A model generated the notes under the pieces. It saw only the letters and a program-made list of their open reading frames with translations, did not search any database and had not been told where the DNA came from. Positions 6,489 through 15,427 of a stretch of DNA of 64,000 nt are shown here, piece by piece. A program made the position numbers and the translations under genes. Source of the stretch: Paradesertivirga mongoliensis (lineage in GTDB: Bacteria; Bacteroidota; Bacteroidia; Sphingobacteriales; Sphingobacteriaceae). Location of the stretch: the NCBI RefSeq assembly GCF_024436395.1, contig NZ_JAFMZO010000001.1, positions 62,001 through 126,000 of the forward strand. The letters run 5' to 3'. How positions within the stretch are numbered: position 1 is the first letter of the stretch; each line of letters opens with the position of its first letter.

Positions 6489-7967
6489 ATGAACAAGCAT
6501 AGTATCGCCATCATCGGTTCGGGCTTTGCGGGCCTGGCTGCAGCAGCTGTCCTTGCTGGCAAAGGTCATAATGTAACCATTTATGAAAAGAACGACCAGC
6601 CCGGTGGCCGGGCGAGAACATGGGAGAGCGACGGATTTAAATTTGATATGGGCCCCAGCTGGTATTGGATGCCGGAGGTTTTTGAAGAGTTTTACCAGCT
6701 TTTCGGTAAAACGACTTCCGACTTTTACGATTTGAAGCGCCTCGATCCCGGTTACCGGATTTATTGGACAAAGAATGACAGCACAGACATTCCGGCAAAA
6801 CTGAACGAACTGGAAACACTCTTCGAAAGCATGGAACCCGGATCGGCCTCAAATCTGCGCGACTTCTTAGAGCAAGCCGAGTTCAAGTATAAAACCGGCA
6901 TGGGCGATTATGTTTTCCGCCCCTCCAACTCTGTTACCGAATACCTGGATCTGGGGCTTCTGAAAGAAAGTTTTAAAATTCAGCTATTCACAAGTATTAG
7001 CAAGCATTTAAAAAAATACTTCAAGCACCCGAAACTCTTGAAGCTCCTTGAATTTCCAGTCTTATTCCTGGGCGGTACGGCAAAAAACACTCCGGCCCTG
7101 TACAGCATGATGAACTATGCTGATTTAGTTTTAGGCACATGGTTCCCCATTGGGGGCATGAACGAAATAGTGAAAGCGATGACATCAATCGCTACCGAGC
7201 GCGGGGTAAAAATCTGTCTTAACCAGGAAGTGAAAGCAATACGGACCGAAGGAAACATGGCTATTGGGATAGAAACAGATCAAGGCTTTCATCCGGCAGA
7301 TATGATCATCTCAAATGCCGATTATCAGCACACAGATCAGTACCTTCTTAAAAAAGAACATCGGAATTACAGTCCTGGATATTGGGACAAAAGGGTTCTC
7401 TCTCCCTCCTCACTTCTCTTCTATATTGGGCTCAACAAGAAGGTTCACAATATTCTTCATCATAATCTTTTCTTTGATGAAGACCTGGAGCAACATGCCA
7501 GAGAGATCTATGAAACTCCGCAGTGGCCGGAAAAACCTCTTTTTTACGTATCCTGCACCTCGAAAACGGATCCTTCGTCGGCCCCCGATGATGGCGAAAA
7601 CCTCTTCTTTTTAATGCCCTTAGCTCCCGGGATAGAAGACACCGAAGAGTTGAGGGAAAAATATTTCGACATGTTACTCAACCGCTTTGAACACATTACC
7701 GGAGAAAGCATCAGGCAATCCATTGTAGTAAAACGTAGTTATGCGATTAATGATTTTGTAGACGACTACCATTCATTCAAAGGAAATGCTTACGGGCTGG
7801 CAAACACCCTGATGCAAACAGCATTTCTGAAACCTAAAATGAGATCTAAAAAAATAAAAAATCTATTATTCACCGGACAGTTAACGGTACCGGGTCCTGG
7901 CGTTCCCCCGGCTATAATTTCTGGCCGGGTCGCGGCTGCGGAAGCGATCAAAATTTTAGATAGATAA
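6489..7967 (+). CDS. crtI: Phytoene desaturase, CrtI type
   Basis: A 492-residue FAD-dependent enzyme. The N-terminal Rossmann motif IAIIGSGFAGLAAAAVLA (GxGxxG at residues 10-15) is followed by EKNDQPGGRART, and the C-terminus carries the carotenoid desaturase signature TVPGPGVPPAIISGRVAAAEAI. It introduces successive double bonds into phytoene to give lycopene, at the membrane surface. Length is typical. Its partner lycopene cyclase is divergently transcribed from the 106-base spacer. The phytoene synthase gene (crtB), usually the next gene in this phylum, is absent here; an SRPBCC gene follows 61 bases downstream instead. Confidence 0.93.
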   Translation: MNKHSIAIIGSGFAGLAAAAVLAGKGHNVTIYEKNDQPGGRARTWESDGFKFDMGPSWYWMPEVFEEFYQLFGKTTSDFYDLKRLDPGYRIYWTKNDSTDIPAKLNELETLFESMEPGSASNLRDFLEQAEFKYKTGMGDYVFRPSNSVTEYLDLGLLKESFKIQLFTSISKHLKKYFKHPKLLKLLEFPVLFLGGTAKNTPALYSMMNYADLVLGTWFPIGGMNEIVKAMTSIATERGVKICLNQEVKAIRTEGNMAIGIETDQGFHPADMIISNADYQHTDQYLLKKEHRNYSPGYWDKRVLSPSSLLFYIGLNKKVHNILHHNLFFDEDLEQHAREIYETPQWPEKPLFYVSCTSKTDPSSAPDDGENLFFLMPLAPGIEDTEELREKYFDMLLNRFEHITGESIRQSIVVKRSYAINDFVDDYHSFKGNAYGLANTLMQTAFLKPKMRSKKIKNLLFTGQLTVPGPGVPPAIISGRVAAAEAIKILDR

Positions 7968-8028
7968 ACATGATTATCGATTAATTTGATTAAAGTTTAT
8001 AACTTCAAGTAAATAAAACCTATTAATC

Positions 8029-8559
8029 ATGAAAGCATTAAAAATTATTTTGATTATTGTCGTCGTTTTAGCGGCGATTTACTTCATTGGCGGATTATTG
8101 CTGCCGAAAACCTATAGCGTGAGCCGCTCTGTTGCTATCAATGCGCCTGACTCTGTAGTGTATAAAAACGTAGCCGACTTTAACAACTTTTTAAAATGGA
8201 ACCCCTGGAGTAAAATGGAGCCTGAGGCTAAAGAGGTGATCAGCGGCCCGGTTTCTCAACCAGGCCACATGTATACCTGGGATGGCGAAAAAACCGGGCA
8301 GGGACAAATGACAATCGAGCGTACCGAGCCCTATAAGCTAATAGATTTCGAATTAAAATTCATCAAGCCATTTGAAAGTCTGGCCGACACAAAGTTCTCA
8401 TTTGAGCCCGCAGCCAACCAAACCACTGTAAGTTGGACCATGCAGGGCAACAACAACACCACCATGGAAAAATGGATGAGTTTGATGATGGATGGAATGC
8501 TGGGAAAAGATTTTGAGAGCGGATTGAAATCACTGAAAGAGATCTCAGAAAAAGAATAA
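8029..8559 (+). CDS. SRPBCC-family (START-like) protein with membrane anchor
   Basis: A 176-residue protein. Residues about 4-24 are one hydrophobic helix (IILIIVVVLAAIYFIGGLLL), which should anchor it in the inner membrane. The rest is a polyketide cyclase/dehydrase-type SRPBCC fold, starting YSVSRSVAINAPDSVVYKNVADFNNFLKWNPWSKMEP, the usual pattern for proteins that bind hydrophobic ligands in a deep pocket. The ligand is unknown. It lies 61 bases after crtI on the same strand, so co-transcription and a lipid or carotenoid link are possible but unproven. A bidirectional terminator follows. Confidence 0.82.
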   Translation: MKALKIILIIVVVLAAIYFIGGLLLPKTYSVSRSVAINAPDSVVYKNVADFNNFLKWNPWSKMEPEAKEVISGPVSQPGHMYTWDGEKTGQGQMTIERTEPYKLIDFELKFIKPFESLADTKFSFEPAANQTTVSWTMQGNNNTTMEKWMSLMMDGMLGKDFESGLKSLKEISEKE

Positions 8560-8563
8560 AAAA

Positions 8564-8594
8564 AAGAGCGTCAGGCTGGCACCTGTACGCTCTT
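8564..8594. terminator. Bidirectional terminator
   Basis: AAGAGCGT (8564-8571) pairs with ACGCTCTT (8587-8594) with a 15-base loop. An A tract precedes it, giving a T tract on the minus strand. It separates the SRPBCC gene and the convergent sigma factor gene. Confidence 0.65.
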
Positions 8595-8624
8595 ATGTAT
8601 GATGAGTTTTAGAAAAGGGGCTAA

Positions 8625-9164
8625 TTAATCAAGCTCTGCGTACATCGGCTTTTTAACGCCGTTGTCGTACGGTTTCAAGCTTTTCTTAAGAAGCTTGCGA
8701 GCTACGTGGATGCGGGTTTTAACAGTTCCAATCGGAATTGCTAAATGATCTGCAATCTCATGGTACTTGAATCCTTCGAAGTACATACTAAAGGGAACAA
8801 AATATTCTTCAGGAAGTTTGCCTAAAGCTAATTTTATATCGTCCATTATAAATTTGGACTCTCCCTGATTTTTTGTAGAGCTGAACACAAGGTTAGCAGA
8901 AGATATCTCGTCAGATTTAGTAACGAAAGAACTTATTTTAACAAAGCGGCGGTAGTTATTAATGAAAGTGTTTTTCATTATGGTATACAACCAGCCTTTA
9001 AGGTTTGTTCCTTCCTTGAACTTGTTATAATAAGTGATCGCTTTAAGTAAGGTATCTTGAACCAGGTCATTGGCATCGTCGGCATCATGAGTAAAATGTA
9101 ATGCATACATCTTTAGAGAGCTTGCCTGACGCATAACCATTGTGTTGAATTCTATTTTAGTCAT
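8625..9164 (-). CDS. ECF-type RNA polymerase sigma factor
   Basis: A 179-residue sigma-70 family protein starting MTKIEFNTMVMRQASSLK. Region 2 spans about residues 10-80 (DADDANDLVQDTLLKAITYYNKF, then TNLKGWLYTIMKNTFIN), and region 4 about 120-170 (LPEEYFVPFSMYFEGFKYHEIADHL...IPIGTVKTRIHVARKLLKK). Regions 1.1, 1.2 and 3 are absent, as in ECF factors. I chose the ATG at 9164; an upstream frame reaches 9230 but only adds a low-complexity stretch from a non-ATG codon. No anti-sigma gene is next to it, which suggests a stand-alone regulator of the type common in this phylum. Target genes are unknown. Confidence 0.9.
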   Translation of the reverse strand: MTKIEFNTMVMRQASSLKMYALHFTHDADDANDLVQDTLLKAITYYNKFKEGTNLKGWLYTIMKNTFINNYRRFVKISSFVTKSDEISSANLVFSSTKNQGESKFIMDDIKLALGKLPEEYFVPFSMYFEGFKYHEIADHLAIPIGTVKTRIHVARKLLKKSLKPYDNGVKKPMYAELD

Positions 9165-9297
9165 GTTGTTAGAGTTAGGGTTACTGTTTATTCTTTTTTC
9201 TAAACAAACTTGTAAACACCTTTGCAACAACTATGCTAATCAGGCCAACTGCGGATAATTATGTAGGGCGGAGAGAAAAATTAATAGGAATTTAACG

Positions 9298-10314
9298 TTA
9301 AATAATGTTGACTTCGCGCTCCAGAGCAACGCCGAATTTTGATTTTACATCTTCAATAATCCGGGTAGATAAATCATAAACCTCTGTCCCTGTAGCGTTT
9401 CCGTAGTTAACCAGCACCAAAGCCTGATTTTTCCAGGTACCGGTCTCTCCTACTTTCTTCCCTTTCCAGCCACATTGTTCGATAAGCCAGCCAGCGGCTA
9501 ATTTTACTGTACTATTTGGTAGACAGAAGTGAACAGTGTCTGGAAAAACAGACTGTATTTGTTTAAATTCCGATTCAGTTATAACCGGATTTTTGAAGAA
9601 GCTACCCGAGTTGCCGATCATAGATGGATCTGGAAGCTTGCTTACACGGATATGTGATACCACATCAGAAACATCCTTAATGGTCGGCTCGGTTATTCCG
9701 CGCTTCTGCAGCTCATCGCCTATGGCGCCATAGCTTAAATTGAGAACGGGAATGGTAGACAACTGAAACCGCACCAGCGTGATGATAATCTTACCCTTCA
9801 GCTGATTTTTGAAGATGCTTTCGCGATATCCGAATTCACATGCTGCTCTTTCAAACTCGCGGATCTCTCCTGTTTCAATAAAAAACACGCGACACGAGTG
9901 AAACACATCTTTTAGTTCCACCCCGTAAGCTCCGATGTTTTGAATGGGAGATGCCCCCACAGAACCCGGAATAAGGCTCAGGTTTTCCATCCCTGCAAAG
10001 CCTTTGTCTACACAATGCATCACTAAATTATGCCAGATCTCTCCGGCCCCAGCCTCTACCAGCACATTCGCGCCTTCGATATGACTGACAATCCCTTTGA
10101 TATTCATCCTGATAACAAGGCCATCAAAATCCTTAGTAAGCAACAGGTTACTTCCCCCTCCCAATACCAGCCGGTCAACGGCTTTCCATTTACTGTCTGA
10201 AAAAAGTTGCTTTAAATCTTCTTCAGATTCTATCTCTGTATACCAGCGGGCATACGCTTCTACTCCGAAGGTGTTATACTGCTTTAATGAGATATTTTCA
10301 AGAATTTCGGGCAT
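9298..10314 (-). CDS. murB: UDP-N-acetylenolpyruvoylglucosamine reductase
   Basis: A 338-residue FAD enzyme that reduces UDP-GlcNAc-enolpyruvate to UDP-MurNAc with NADPH, the second committed step of peptidoglycan synthesis. The N-terminal FAD part has LVLGGGSNLLLTKDFDGLVI and LSLIPGSVGASPIQNIGAYGVEL; the C-terminal part has the catalytic serine motif GSFFKNP and the substrate-binding KLAAGWLIEQCGWKG. This is a type I MurB length. I start at the ATG 10314; a longer frame to 10335 would need a TTG start. It is a single gene, unlinked here to other cell-wall genes. Confidence 0.95.
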   Translation of the reverse strand: MPEILENISLKQYNTFGVEAYARWYTEIESEEDLKQLFSDSKWKAVDRLVLGGGSNLLLTKDFDGLVIRMNIKGIVSHIEGANVLVEAGAGEIWHNLVMHCVDKGFAGMENLSLIPGSVGASPIQNIGAYGVELKDVFHSCRVFFIETGEIREFERAACEFGYRESIFKNQLKGKIIITLVRFQLSTIPVLNLSYGAIGDELQKRGITEPTIKDVSDVVSHIRVSKLPDPSMIGNSGSFFKNPVITESEFKQIQSVFPDTVHFCLPNSTVKLAAGWLIEQCGWKGKKVGETGTWKNQALVLVNYGNATGTEVYDLSTRIIEDVKSKFGVALEREVNII

Positions 10315-10567
10315 GGTATTTAATTGTGCAGCCAAATCTCGTAACTAAATTTTAAACGCTGGGATTATATTGAAAAATCTTTCGATTTTATTCTTGCCGT
10401 GCAGGCTTCTCATTATCCGGAAAATTGATTCAAAAACTAAAACATTTAAAATCAAATCCTTATTAAAGAAATAAAAGACCTGGCCCCGCAATTCAAAAAT
10501 AATTAAGCATTTTGTAATTATACTCCGCTCTATATCGTCATAACAGCGGAGATTGTTGTATCATATC

Positions 10568-11305
10568 ATGAAAGTTTTATTCATCGGCGATAGTATAACC
10601 CGCGGAACTCAAAGTGTTGACTGGATAAAGATGATCGAAAAAGATCATCCATATTGGACCATGGATAATGTCGCTGCGAACGGCGAAACGCTTACAAAAC
10701 TCTCGGAGCGGCTTAAAACTCATCTGCAGCAAAATTCAGATTACCACGCAGTTGTTCTGCAAACAATTACTAACGACATACTCTTACCTACCTTTAAACA
10801 CAGGGGATTTTGGTTTCGGCAAGCATACCGTTATCAGATAAAGTCAGGGAATGTTCCGGCAGCACCCCCGGTCTTTGAGGCCCTTTTAAGACAGACGGTC
10901 GATTACGTACAAAAGCACTACAACATTCAACTCATATTAACCACCCTTGGATGCATTAACGAAAATTTATTGGCAGAAACCAACGCGAAGCTTTTCAGCT
11001 ATAATAGTATTGTGAAAAAGGTGGCCAAAGAAATGAATTGCATACTGGCTGATGTTTCTGAGGACTTCCAGTACCATTTGAACAAGGGGCAAACCCAGGA
11101 TTATTGTGCCGACGATTTTGCCAACACCGCCTTTTTGGATTTGATAAGCTGCAACATAGGCATGGCCGATAAACTAAGCCAAAAACGAAAACTCCACCTG
11201 ACAATAGATGGAGTTCACCTTAATAGTAAGGGTGCGCAGATCTTTAAGGAAAAAATCGAGACAGCCGTTCTGCTGACGAAAGAGAAATCATTATTGTTTA
11301 TTTAG
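10568..11305 (+). CDS. Cytoplasmic SGNH/GDSL-type hydrolase
   Basis: A 245-residue SGNH-fold protein: block I is VLFIGDSITRG (Ser in GDS), block II-like ANGETLTKL, block III-like VVLQTITNDI and block V DGVHLNSKGAQIFKEKI with the Asp-His pair. These enzymes hydrolyse esters or thioesters; the substrate cannot be told. There is no signal peptide, so it should act in the cytoplasm, unlike the secreted esterases at 60-62 kb. I chose the ATG at 10568 because the upstream ATG (10553) adds only five residues. It is a single-gene unit with a good terminator. Confidence 0.83.
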   Translation: MKVLFIGDSITRGTQSVDWIKMIEKDHPYWTMDNVAANGETLTKLSERLKTHLQQNSDYHAVVLQTITNDILLPTFKHRGFWFRQAYRYQIKSGNVPAAPPVFEALLRQTVDYVQKHYNIQLILTTLGCINENLLAETNAKLFSYNSIVKKVAKEMNCILADVSEDFQYHLNKGQTQDYCADDFANTAFLDLISCNIGMADKLSQKRKLHLTIDGVHLNSKGAQIFKEKIETAVLLTKEKSLLFI

Positions 11306-11306
11306 A

Positions 11307-11340
11307 TAGAGCGGCCGGTTAAGTACCGGTAGCCGCTCTA
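11307..11340. terminator. Terminator between SGNH hydrolase and lpdA
   Basis: TAGAGCGGC (11307-11315) pairs perfectly with GCCGCTCTA (11332-11340), with an inner CCGG/CCGG pairing that extends the stem. It lies directly after the stop codon and is followed by TCTTTGATTCCCTTTT on the plus strand. It also precedes the convergent lpdA end. Confidence 0.65.
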
Positions 11341-11358
11341 TCTTTGATTCCCTTTTAT

Positions 11359-12762
11359 TTAAATATGCAATGCCCGGCCTTCTGTAGCTGCTAAAGCAGC
11401 TTCTTTGAAGGCTTCGGTATAAGTAGGATGCGCATGGCAAATACGCCCGATATCTTCTGCAGAAGCCCTGAATTCCATTGCCACCACCGCTTCAGCAATC
11501 ACATCCGCAACACGCGGTCCAATCATATGTACTCCTAAAACCTCGTCAGTTTCAGCGTCGGCTAAAACTTTAACAAACCCGTCGGTATCCATACTGGCAC
11601 GTGCACGACCGCTGGCCTTGAATGGGAAAGAGCCCGCTTTGTATTTCTTTCCTTGCTCTTTCAGCTGCTCTTCGGTATAACCTACACTCGCCACTTCCGG
11701 CCAGGTATAAACAACTCCGGGGATAAGATTATGATTAATATGAGGCTTTTGTCCGGCAATTGTTTCGGCAACAAAAACACCTTCTTCTTCAGCCTTATGA
11801 GCAAGCATCGCACCTCGAACCACATCGCCTATAGCATAAATTCCTTTAACAGGAGTTTCAAGATGGTCGTTAACCGGTATCGTTTTTCCACGCTCCTCAA
11901 CGGTGATGCCTATTTTGTCCAGCCCCATGCCTTCTGTATACGCCGAACGCCCTACAGCAACAATACAATAATCCCCTTCAAGGTTCACCTTCTCACCTTT
12001 CGGACCGTCGGCAGTTACTGTTACGTTTTTGCCCTTTACAGAGGCTCCCGTTACCTTATGCCCAAGTAAAAATGTAAATCCAAGTTTGGTAAGCGATTTC
12101 TGAAGTTCCTTACCTAAAGATTTATCCATAGTGCCAATAATAGCATCCATAAATTCAACCACAGTAACTTTAGCTCCTAAACGAGCATATACCGAGCCTA
12201 ATTCCAGGCCGATAACACCGCCTCCAATTACGATTAAGTGCTTAGGCACTTCGGGAAGGTCCAACGCTTCTGTTGAAGTAATAATTCTCTTTTTATCGAT
12301 TGGAAGAAAAGGCAGGGCCGTAGGTTTAGAACCCGTTGCGATAATCACATTTTTCGATGTTATTGTTTCCTCGCCCCCCTCTGTTTTCGAAATCTTAATA
12401 GTGTTTTTGTCGACAAAAGAACCTAGTCCGTGATAAGTGGTGATCTTATTCTTCTTCATCAGGAAAGTGATACCAGCAGTATTTTCCTGCACCACCACGT
12501 TTTTACGGGCAATCATTTGTACGATATCAACCTTCAGATCCTTGATGTTTATGCCATGGGTTTTGAAAGTGTGTGCAGCGTTATAATAATGCTCCGACGA
12601 ATCCAGGAGGGCCTTGGAAGGAATACAGCCTACATTCAGGCAAGTTCCTCCAAGCGTGTTGTATTTTTCTACTATGGCTGTTTTCAAACCTAATTGGGCA
12701 CATCTTATGGCGGCTACATATCCACCGGGACCACTACCGATTACCGTAACGTCGTATTGCAT
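11359..12762 (-). CDS. lpdA: Dihydrolipoyl dehydrogenase (E3)
   Basis: A 467-residue flavoprotein disulfide oxidoreductase that reoxidises dihydrolipoamide on E2 and reduces NAD+. The N-terminal FAD motif is VTVIGSGPGGYVAAI, the redox pair is C41 and C46 in GGTCLNVGCIPSKALL, the NAD site is HLIVIGGGVIGLELGSVYARLG, and the C-terminal His-Glu motif is HAHPTYTEAFKEA. I start at ATG 12762; the upstream extension to 12831 has no family support. It should serve the OdhB/SucA complex encoded 2.7 kb away on the same strand, and possibly other lipoyl complexes. Confidence 0.95.
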   Translation of the reverse strand: MQYDVTVIGSGPGGYVAAIRCAQLGLKTAIVEKYNTLGGTCLNVGCIPSKALLDSSEHYYNAAHTFKTHGINIKDLKVDIVQMIARKNVVVQENTAGITFLMKKNKITTYHGLGSFVDKNTIKISKTEGGEETITSKNVIIATGSKPTALPFLPIDKKRIITSTEALDLPEVPKHLIVIGGGVIGLELGSVYARLGAKVTVVEFMDAIIGTMDKSLGKELQKSLTKLGFTFLLGHKVTGASVKGKNVTVTADGPKGEKVNLEGDYCIVAVGRSAYTEGMGLDKIGITVEERGKTIPVNDHLETPVKGIYAIGDVVRGAMLAHKAEEEGVFVAETIAGQKPHINHNLIPGVVYTWPEVASVGYTEEQLKEQGKKYKAGSFPFKASGRARASMDTDGFVKVLADAETDEVLGVHMIGPRVADVIAEAVVAMEFRASAEDIGRICHAHPTYTEAFKEAALAATEGRALHI

Positions 12763-12949
12763 GTTTTTTTGTTCTTTGCGGCCAAAGTTAAACGATAAAT
12801 GCGCTTCAGGAAAAAAATAATGGATTTTCACGTGCTCTTTTCGGATAAAAACACTGCTTTGAGAATTTTTTTGAGCAAAAAAAAACTCTTTACTGCCGCA
12901 TCACAAACATTATCGGGAAATCGTTAGTATTATTTGCTGATATTTAACA

Positions 12950-14608
12950 ATGCACAGATACACTGTACTAGCTGTACTCATCCTTATAGTTGGATTGGGA
13001 AAAGCGCAAACCTTAAAGGAAAAAGGTATTTTTAGCCGCGCTGATACCTTAAGAGGGATGCTGAGTCCATTACGAACGTGTTACGACGTAAACTATTATC
13101 ATCTGGACATCGAGATTAATCCGGATAAAAGAAGGCTCAGCGGATCGACGCTTTTTAGATTCAAAGCCAAAGAAGACTTCACAAAACTACAATTCGACCT
13201 GTTTCGGAATCTTGAGGTCGACAAGGTAGTATATAAAGGTAAAATTCTTCCCTTTACCAGGGAGGCTAATGCGGTATTTCTGAGCTTCCCCCAATCCATA
13301 AAGAAAGATAGCATCAGTCAGTTTACGGTTTTCTATTCCGGATCGCCAACAATTGCAAAAAATGCACCCTGGGACGGCGGCTTCGTCTACTCCGAAGACA
13401 GGTCGGGAAAACCCTGGATCGCAGTAGCCTGCCAGGGGTTCGGCGCGAGCTCGTGGTGGCCAAATAAAGACCATCAATCAGACGAGCCTGACAGTATGCT
13501 TATTAGTGTTACCGTACCCTCGGGATTAATGAACGTCAGCAATGGTCGCTTGCGCTCTGTAAAAACAATAAAAGAAGGTTCCAGGCAATACAATTGGTTT
13601 GTTTCATCCCCTATTAATAATTATAATGTAACACTCAACATAGGTGATTATGTAAAATTCTCTGACCACTATCAGGGAGAAAAAGGCAAACTGGACCTTG
13701 ACTATTATGTATTAAGAGCTAATCTCGAAAAAGCAAAGAAACATTTCCCGGGCGACGTTAAAGCCATGCTTAAATCGTTCGAACACTGGTTCGGCCCCTA
13801 CCCCTTCTATAAAGACGGCTACAAGCTGGTGGAAACTCCCTACCTCGGCATGGAACACCAAAGCGCCATTGCTTATGGAAACAATTATATGAAAGGCTAC
13901 AAAGGCTCAGATCTTTCGGGAACCGGCCTGGGTCTAAGCTGGGACTACCTTATCATTCACGAATCCGGCCATGAGTGGTTCGGCAACAACATTACATCAA
14001 AAGACATTGCAGATATGTGGATTCACGAATCTTTCACCACTTACTCTGAAGGATTGTTCGTAGAATCACTAAAGGGCAAAGCCGCCGGGGCCAGCTACAT
14101 TAAAGGTCTTCGTAAAAACATCGGAAACAAGACGCCTGTCATCGGGTACTATGATGTGAACCATCAAGGTTCAGGCGACATGTATGCCAAAGGAGCCAAT
14201 ATGCTGCATACTATCCGTAACATCATTGACGATGATTCCAAATGGCGTAAGATTTTGAGAGGCTTAAATAAAACTTTCGGATTAAAAACGACTACTACCG
14301 AAGAGATAGTTAATTACATAAACAAGAATTCGGGGATGGATCTCACCAGCGCATTCGATCAATATTTAAGATATCCGGAAATCCCCGTACTAGAAATCAG
14401 GAAATCAGGAGATAATACGATTGAATATAGATGGAAAACCGATATTCCCCATTTCAAGATGCCGGTAAGGGTTAAATTGAGTGATAGTACAAAGTGGAAA
14501 ACTTTGCGGGCAACCTCAGACTGGCAGAGAATAAAAAGCAGCGCAATTAAGCCGGATACTGACAACTTTTACATTAAGATAAATTATCTCCCCCAGGATG
14601 CAACCTAA
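12950..14608 (+). CDS. Secreted M1-family zinc metallopeptidase
   Basis: A 552-residue protein with a signal peptide (residues 1-19, ending GLGKA before Q). The N-terminal beta-sandwich runs to about residue 230, and the catalytic domain holds HESGH at 337-341 and E360 (WIHESF), the HExxH-18-E zinc site of the gluzincin M1 family; the upstream GMEHQ replaces the usual GAMEN exopeptidase motif and matches bacterial M1 relatives. It should cleave peptides in the periplasm or outside. It is shorter than aminopeptidase N because it lacks the C-terminal helical domain. It is followed 37 bases later by the DUF2807 gene, so these may form an operon. Confidence 0.9.
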   Translation: MHRYTVLAVLILIVGLGKAQTLKEKGIFSRADTLRGMLSPLRTCYDVNYYHLDIEINPDKRRLSGSTLFRFKAKEDFTKLQFDLFRNLEVDKVVYKGKILPFTREANAVFLSFPQSIKKDSISQFTVFYSGSPTIAKNAPWDGGFVYSEDRSGKPWIAVACQGFGASSWWPNKDHQSDEPDSMLISVTVPSGLMNVSNGRLRSVKTIKEGSRQYNWFVSSPINNYNVTLNIGDYVKFSDHYQGEKGKLDLDYYVLRANLEKAKKHFPGDVKAMLKSFEHWFGPYPFYKDGYKLVETPYLGMEHQSAIAYGNNYMKGYKGSDLSGTGLGLSWDYLIIHESGHEWFGNNITSKDIADMWIHESFTTYSEGLFVESLKGKAAGASYIKGLRKNIGNKTPVIGYYDVNHQGSGDMYAKGANMLHTIRNIIDDDSKWRKILRGLNKTFGLKTTTTEEIVNYINKNSGMDLTSAFDQYLRYPEIPVLEIRKSGDNTIEYRWKTDIPHFKMPVRVKLSDSTKWKTLRATSDWQRIKSSAIKPDTDNFYIKINYLPQDAT

Positions 14609-14645
14609 CATATATTTAGGCGTCTAATAAAGAAACCCCATAAAT

Positions 14646-15374
14646 ATGAAAACTATTTTTGCCTCATTCGGCTGGCTCCTGTTGCTTCTGCCTTTCATCA
14701 GCATGGCCGGCACTAAAACCATTTTGCGGACTATCAATTCTACTATTTCGTCCGAAGACCGGCAGGTTTCTGATTTCACAGGAATAAGCTCGAGTGGCTC
14801 GTACGATATATATGTGAAGATGGGAGCCTCGGAAAGCTTGAGAATCGAAGGCGACGAAGATGTTATCGGAAACATCGAAACCAAAGTGGACAAAGGCATT
14901 CTAAAGATCCGTAATACTAAGAACACCGGCTGGAACTGGAATGTCAGGCAGAAAGTAAAGATCTATATTACTGCAAAATCCCTCAATCAGCTGTCGATCA
15001 GCGGATCTGGAAGCATGGAGATTGATGGCACTATTAAATCGAGCACGATAAACACCCAGGTAAGTGGCTCTGGAAACATGCGAATGACTGTTGAATGTTC
15101 TACTCTAAATGCAGCGGTAAGCGGATCTGGCAATATCCGGATAAGCGGATCGGCTTCGGACGCTAACGTTGCGGTAAGCGGATCTGGTGGTTTTGATGGG
15201 AAAAACCTTAAAACAAGCACTACAGATGCCCGGGTAAGCGGATCAGGAAATGTGTGGGTGTTTGCCGACGAGCGCCTTAACGCAGCTTTAAGCGGCTCGG
15301 GGAATATCAACTACTCGGGCAATGCAAGGGTAAGTCAATCAAAGAGCGGCTCGGGCAGAATTTCAAAAAATTAG
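14646..15374 (+). CDS. Secreted DUF2807 (GIN-domain) repeat protein
   Basis: A 242-residue exported protein (signal peptide to about residue 21, SMAG). The sequence after residue 70 is built of short beta-strand repeats of the type VSGSGNIRISG, seven copies with the core SGSG spaced about 18-20 residues apart, typical of the parallel beta-helix of putative auto-transporter adhesin head GIN domains (DUF2807). The DNA reflects this with repeated GTAAGCGGATCTGG-like words. Function in the family is not established; a cell-envelope or adhesin role is the usual guess. It is preceded by the M1 peptidase gene and followed by a strong terminator. Confidence 0.87.
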   Translation: MKTIFASFGWLLLLLPFISMAGTKTILRTINSTISSEDRQVSDFTGISSSGSYDIYVKMGASESLRIEGDEDVIGNIETKVDKGILKIRNTKNTGWNWNVRQKVKIYITAKSLNQLSISGSGSMEIDGTIKSSTINTQVSGSGNMRMTVECSTLNAAVSGSGNIRISGSASDANVAVSGSGGFDGKNLKTSTTDARVSGSGNVWVFADERLNAALSGSGNINYSGNARVSQSKSGSGRISKN

Positions 15375-15390
15375 CCGAAAGCTACAGAAA

Positions 15391-15421
15391 CAGAAAAGCC
15401 AGGTAAACCCTGGCTTTTCTG
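15391..15421. terminator. Strong bidirectional terminator
   Basis: CAGAAAAGCCAGG (15391-15403) pairs perfectly with CCTGGCTTTTCTG (15409-15421) around a 5-base loop. T runs sit inside both arms. It separates the DUF2807 gene from the convergent odhB gene, whose stop codon is 7 bases away. Confidence 0.75.
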
Positions 15422-15427
15422 TTCGTT

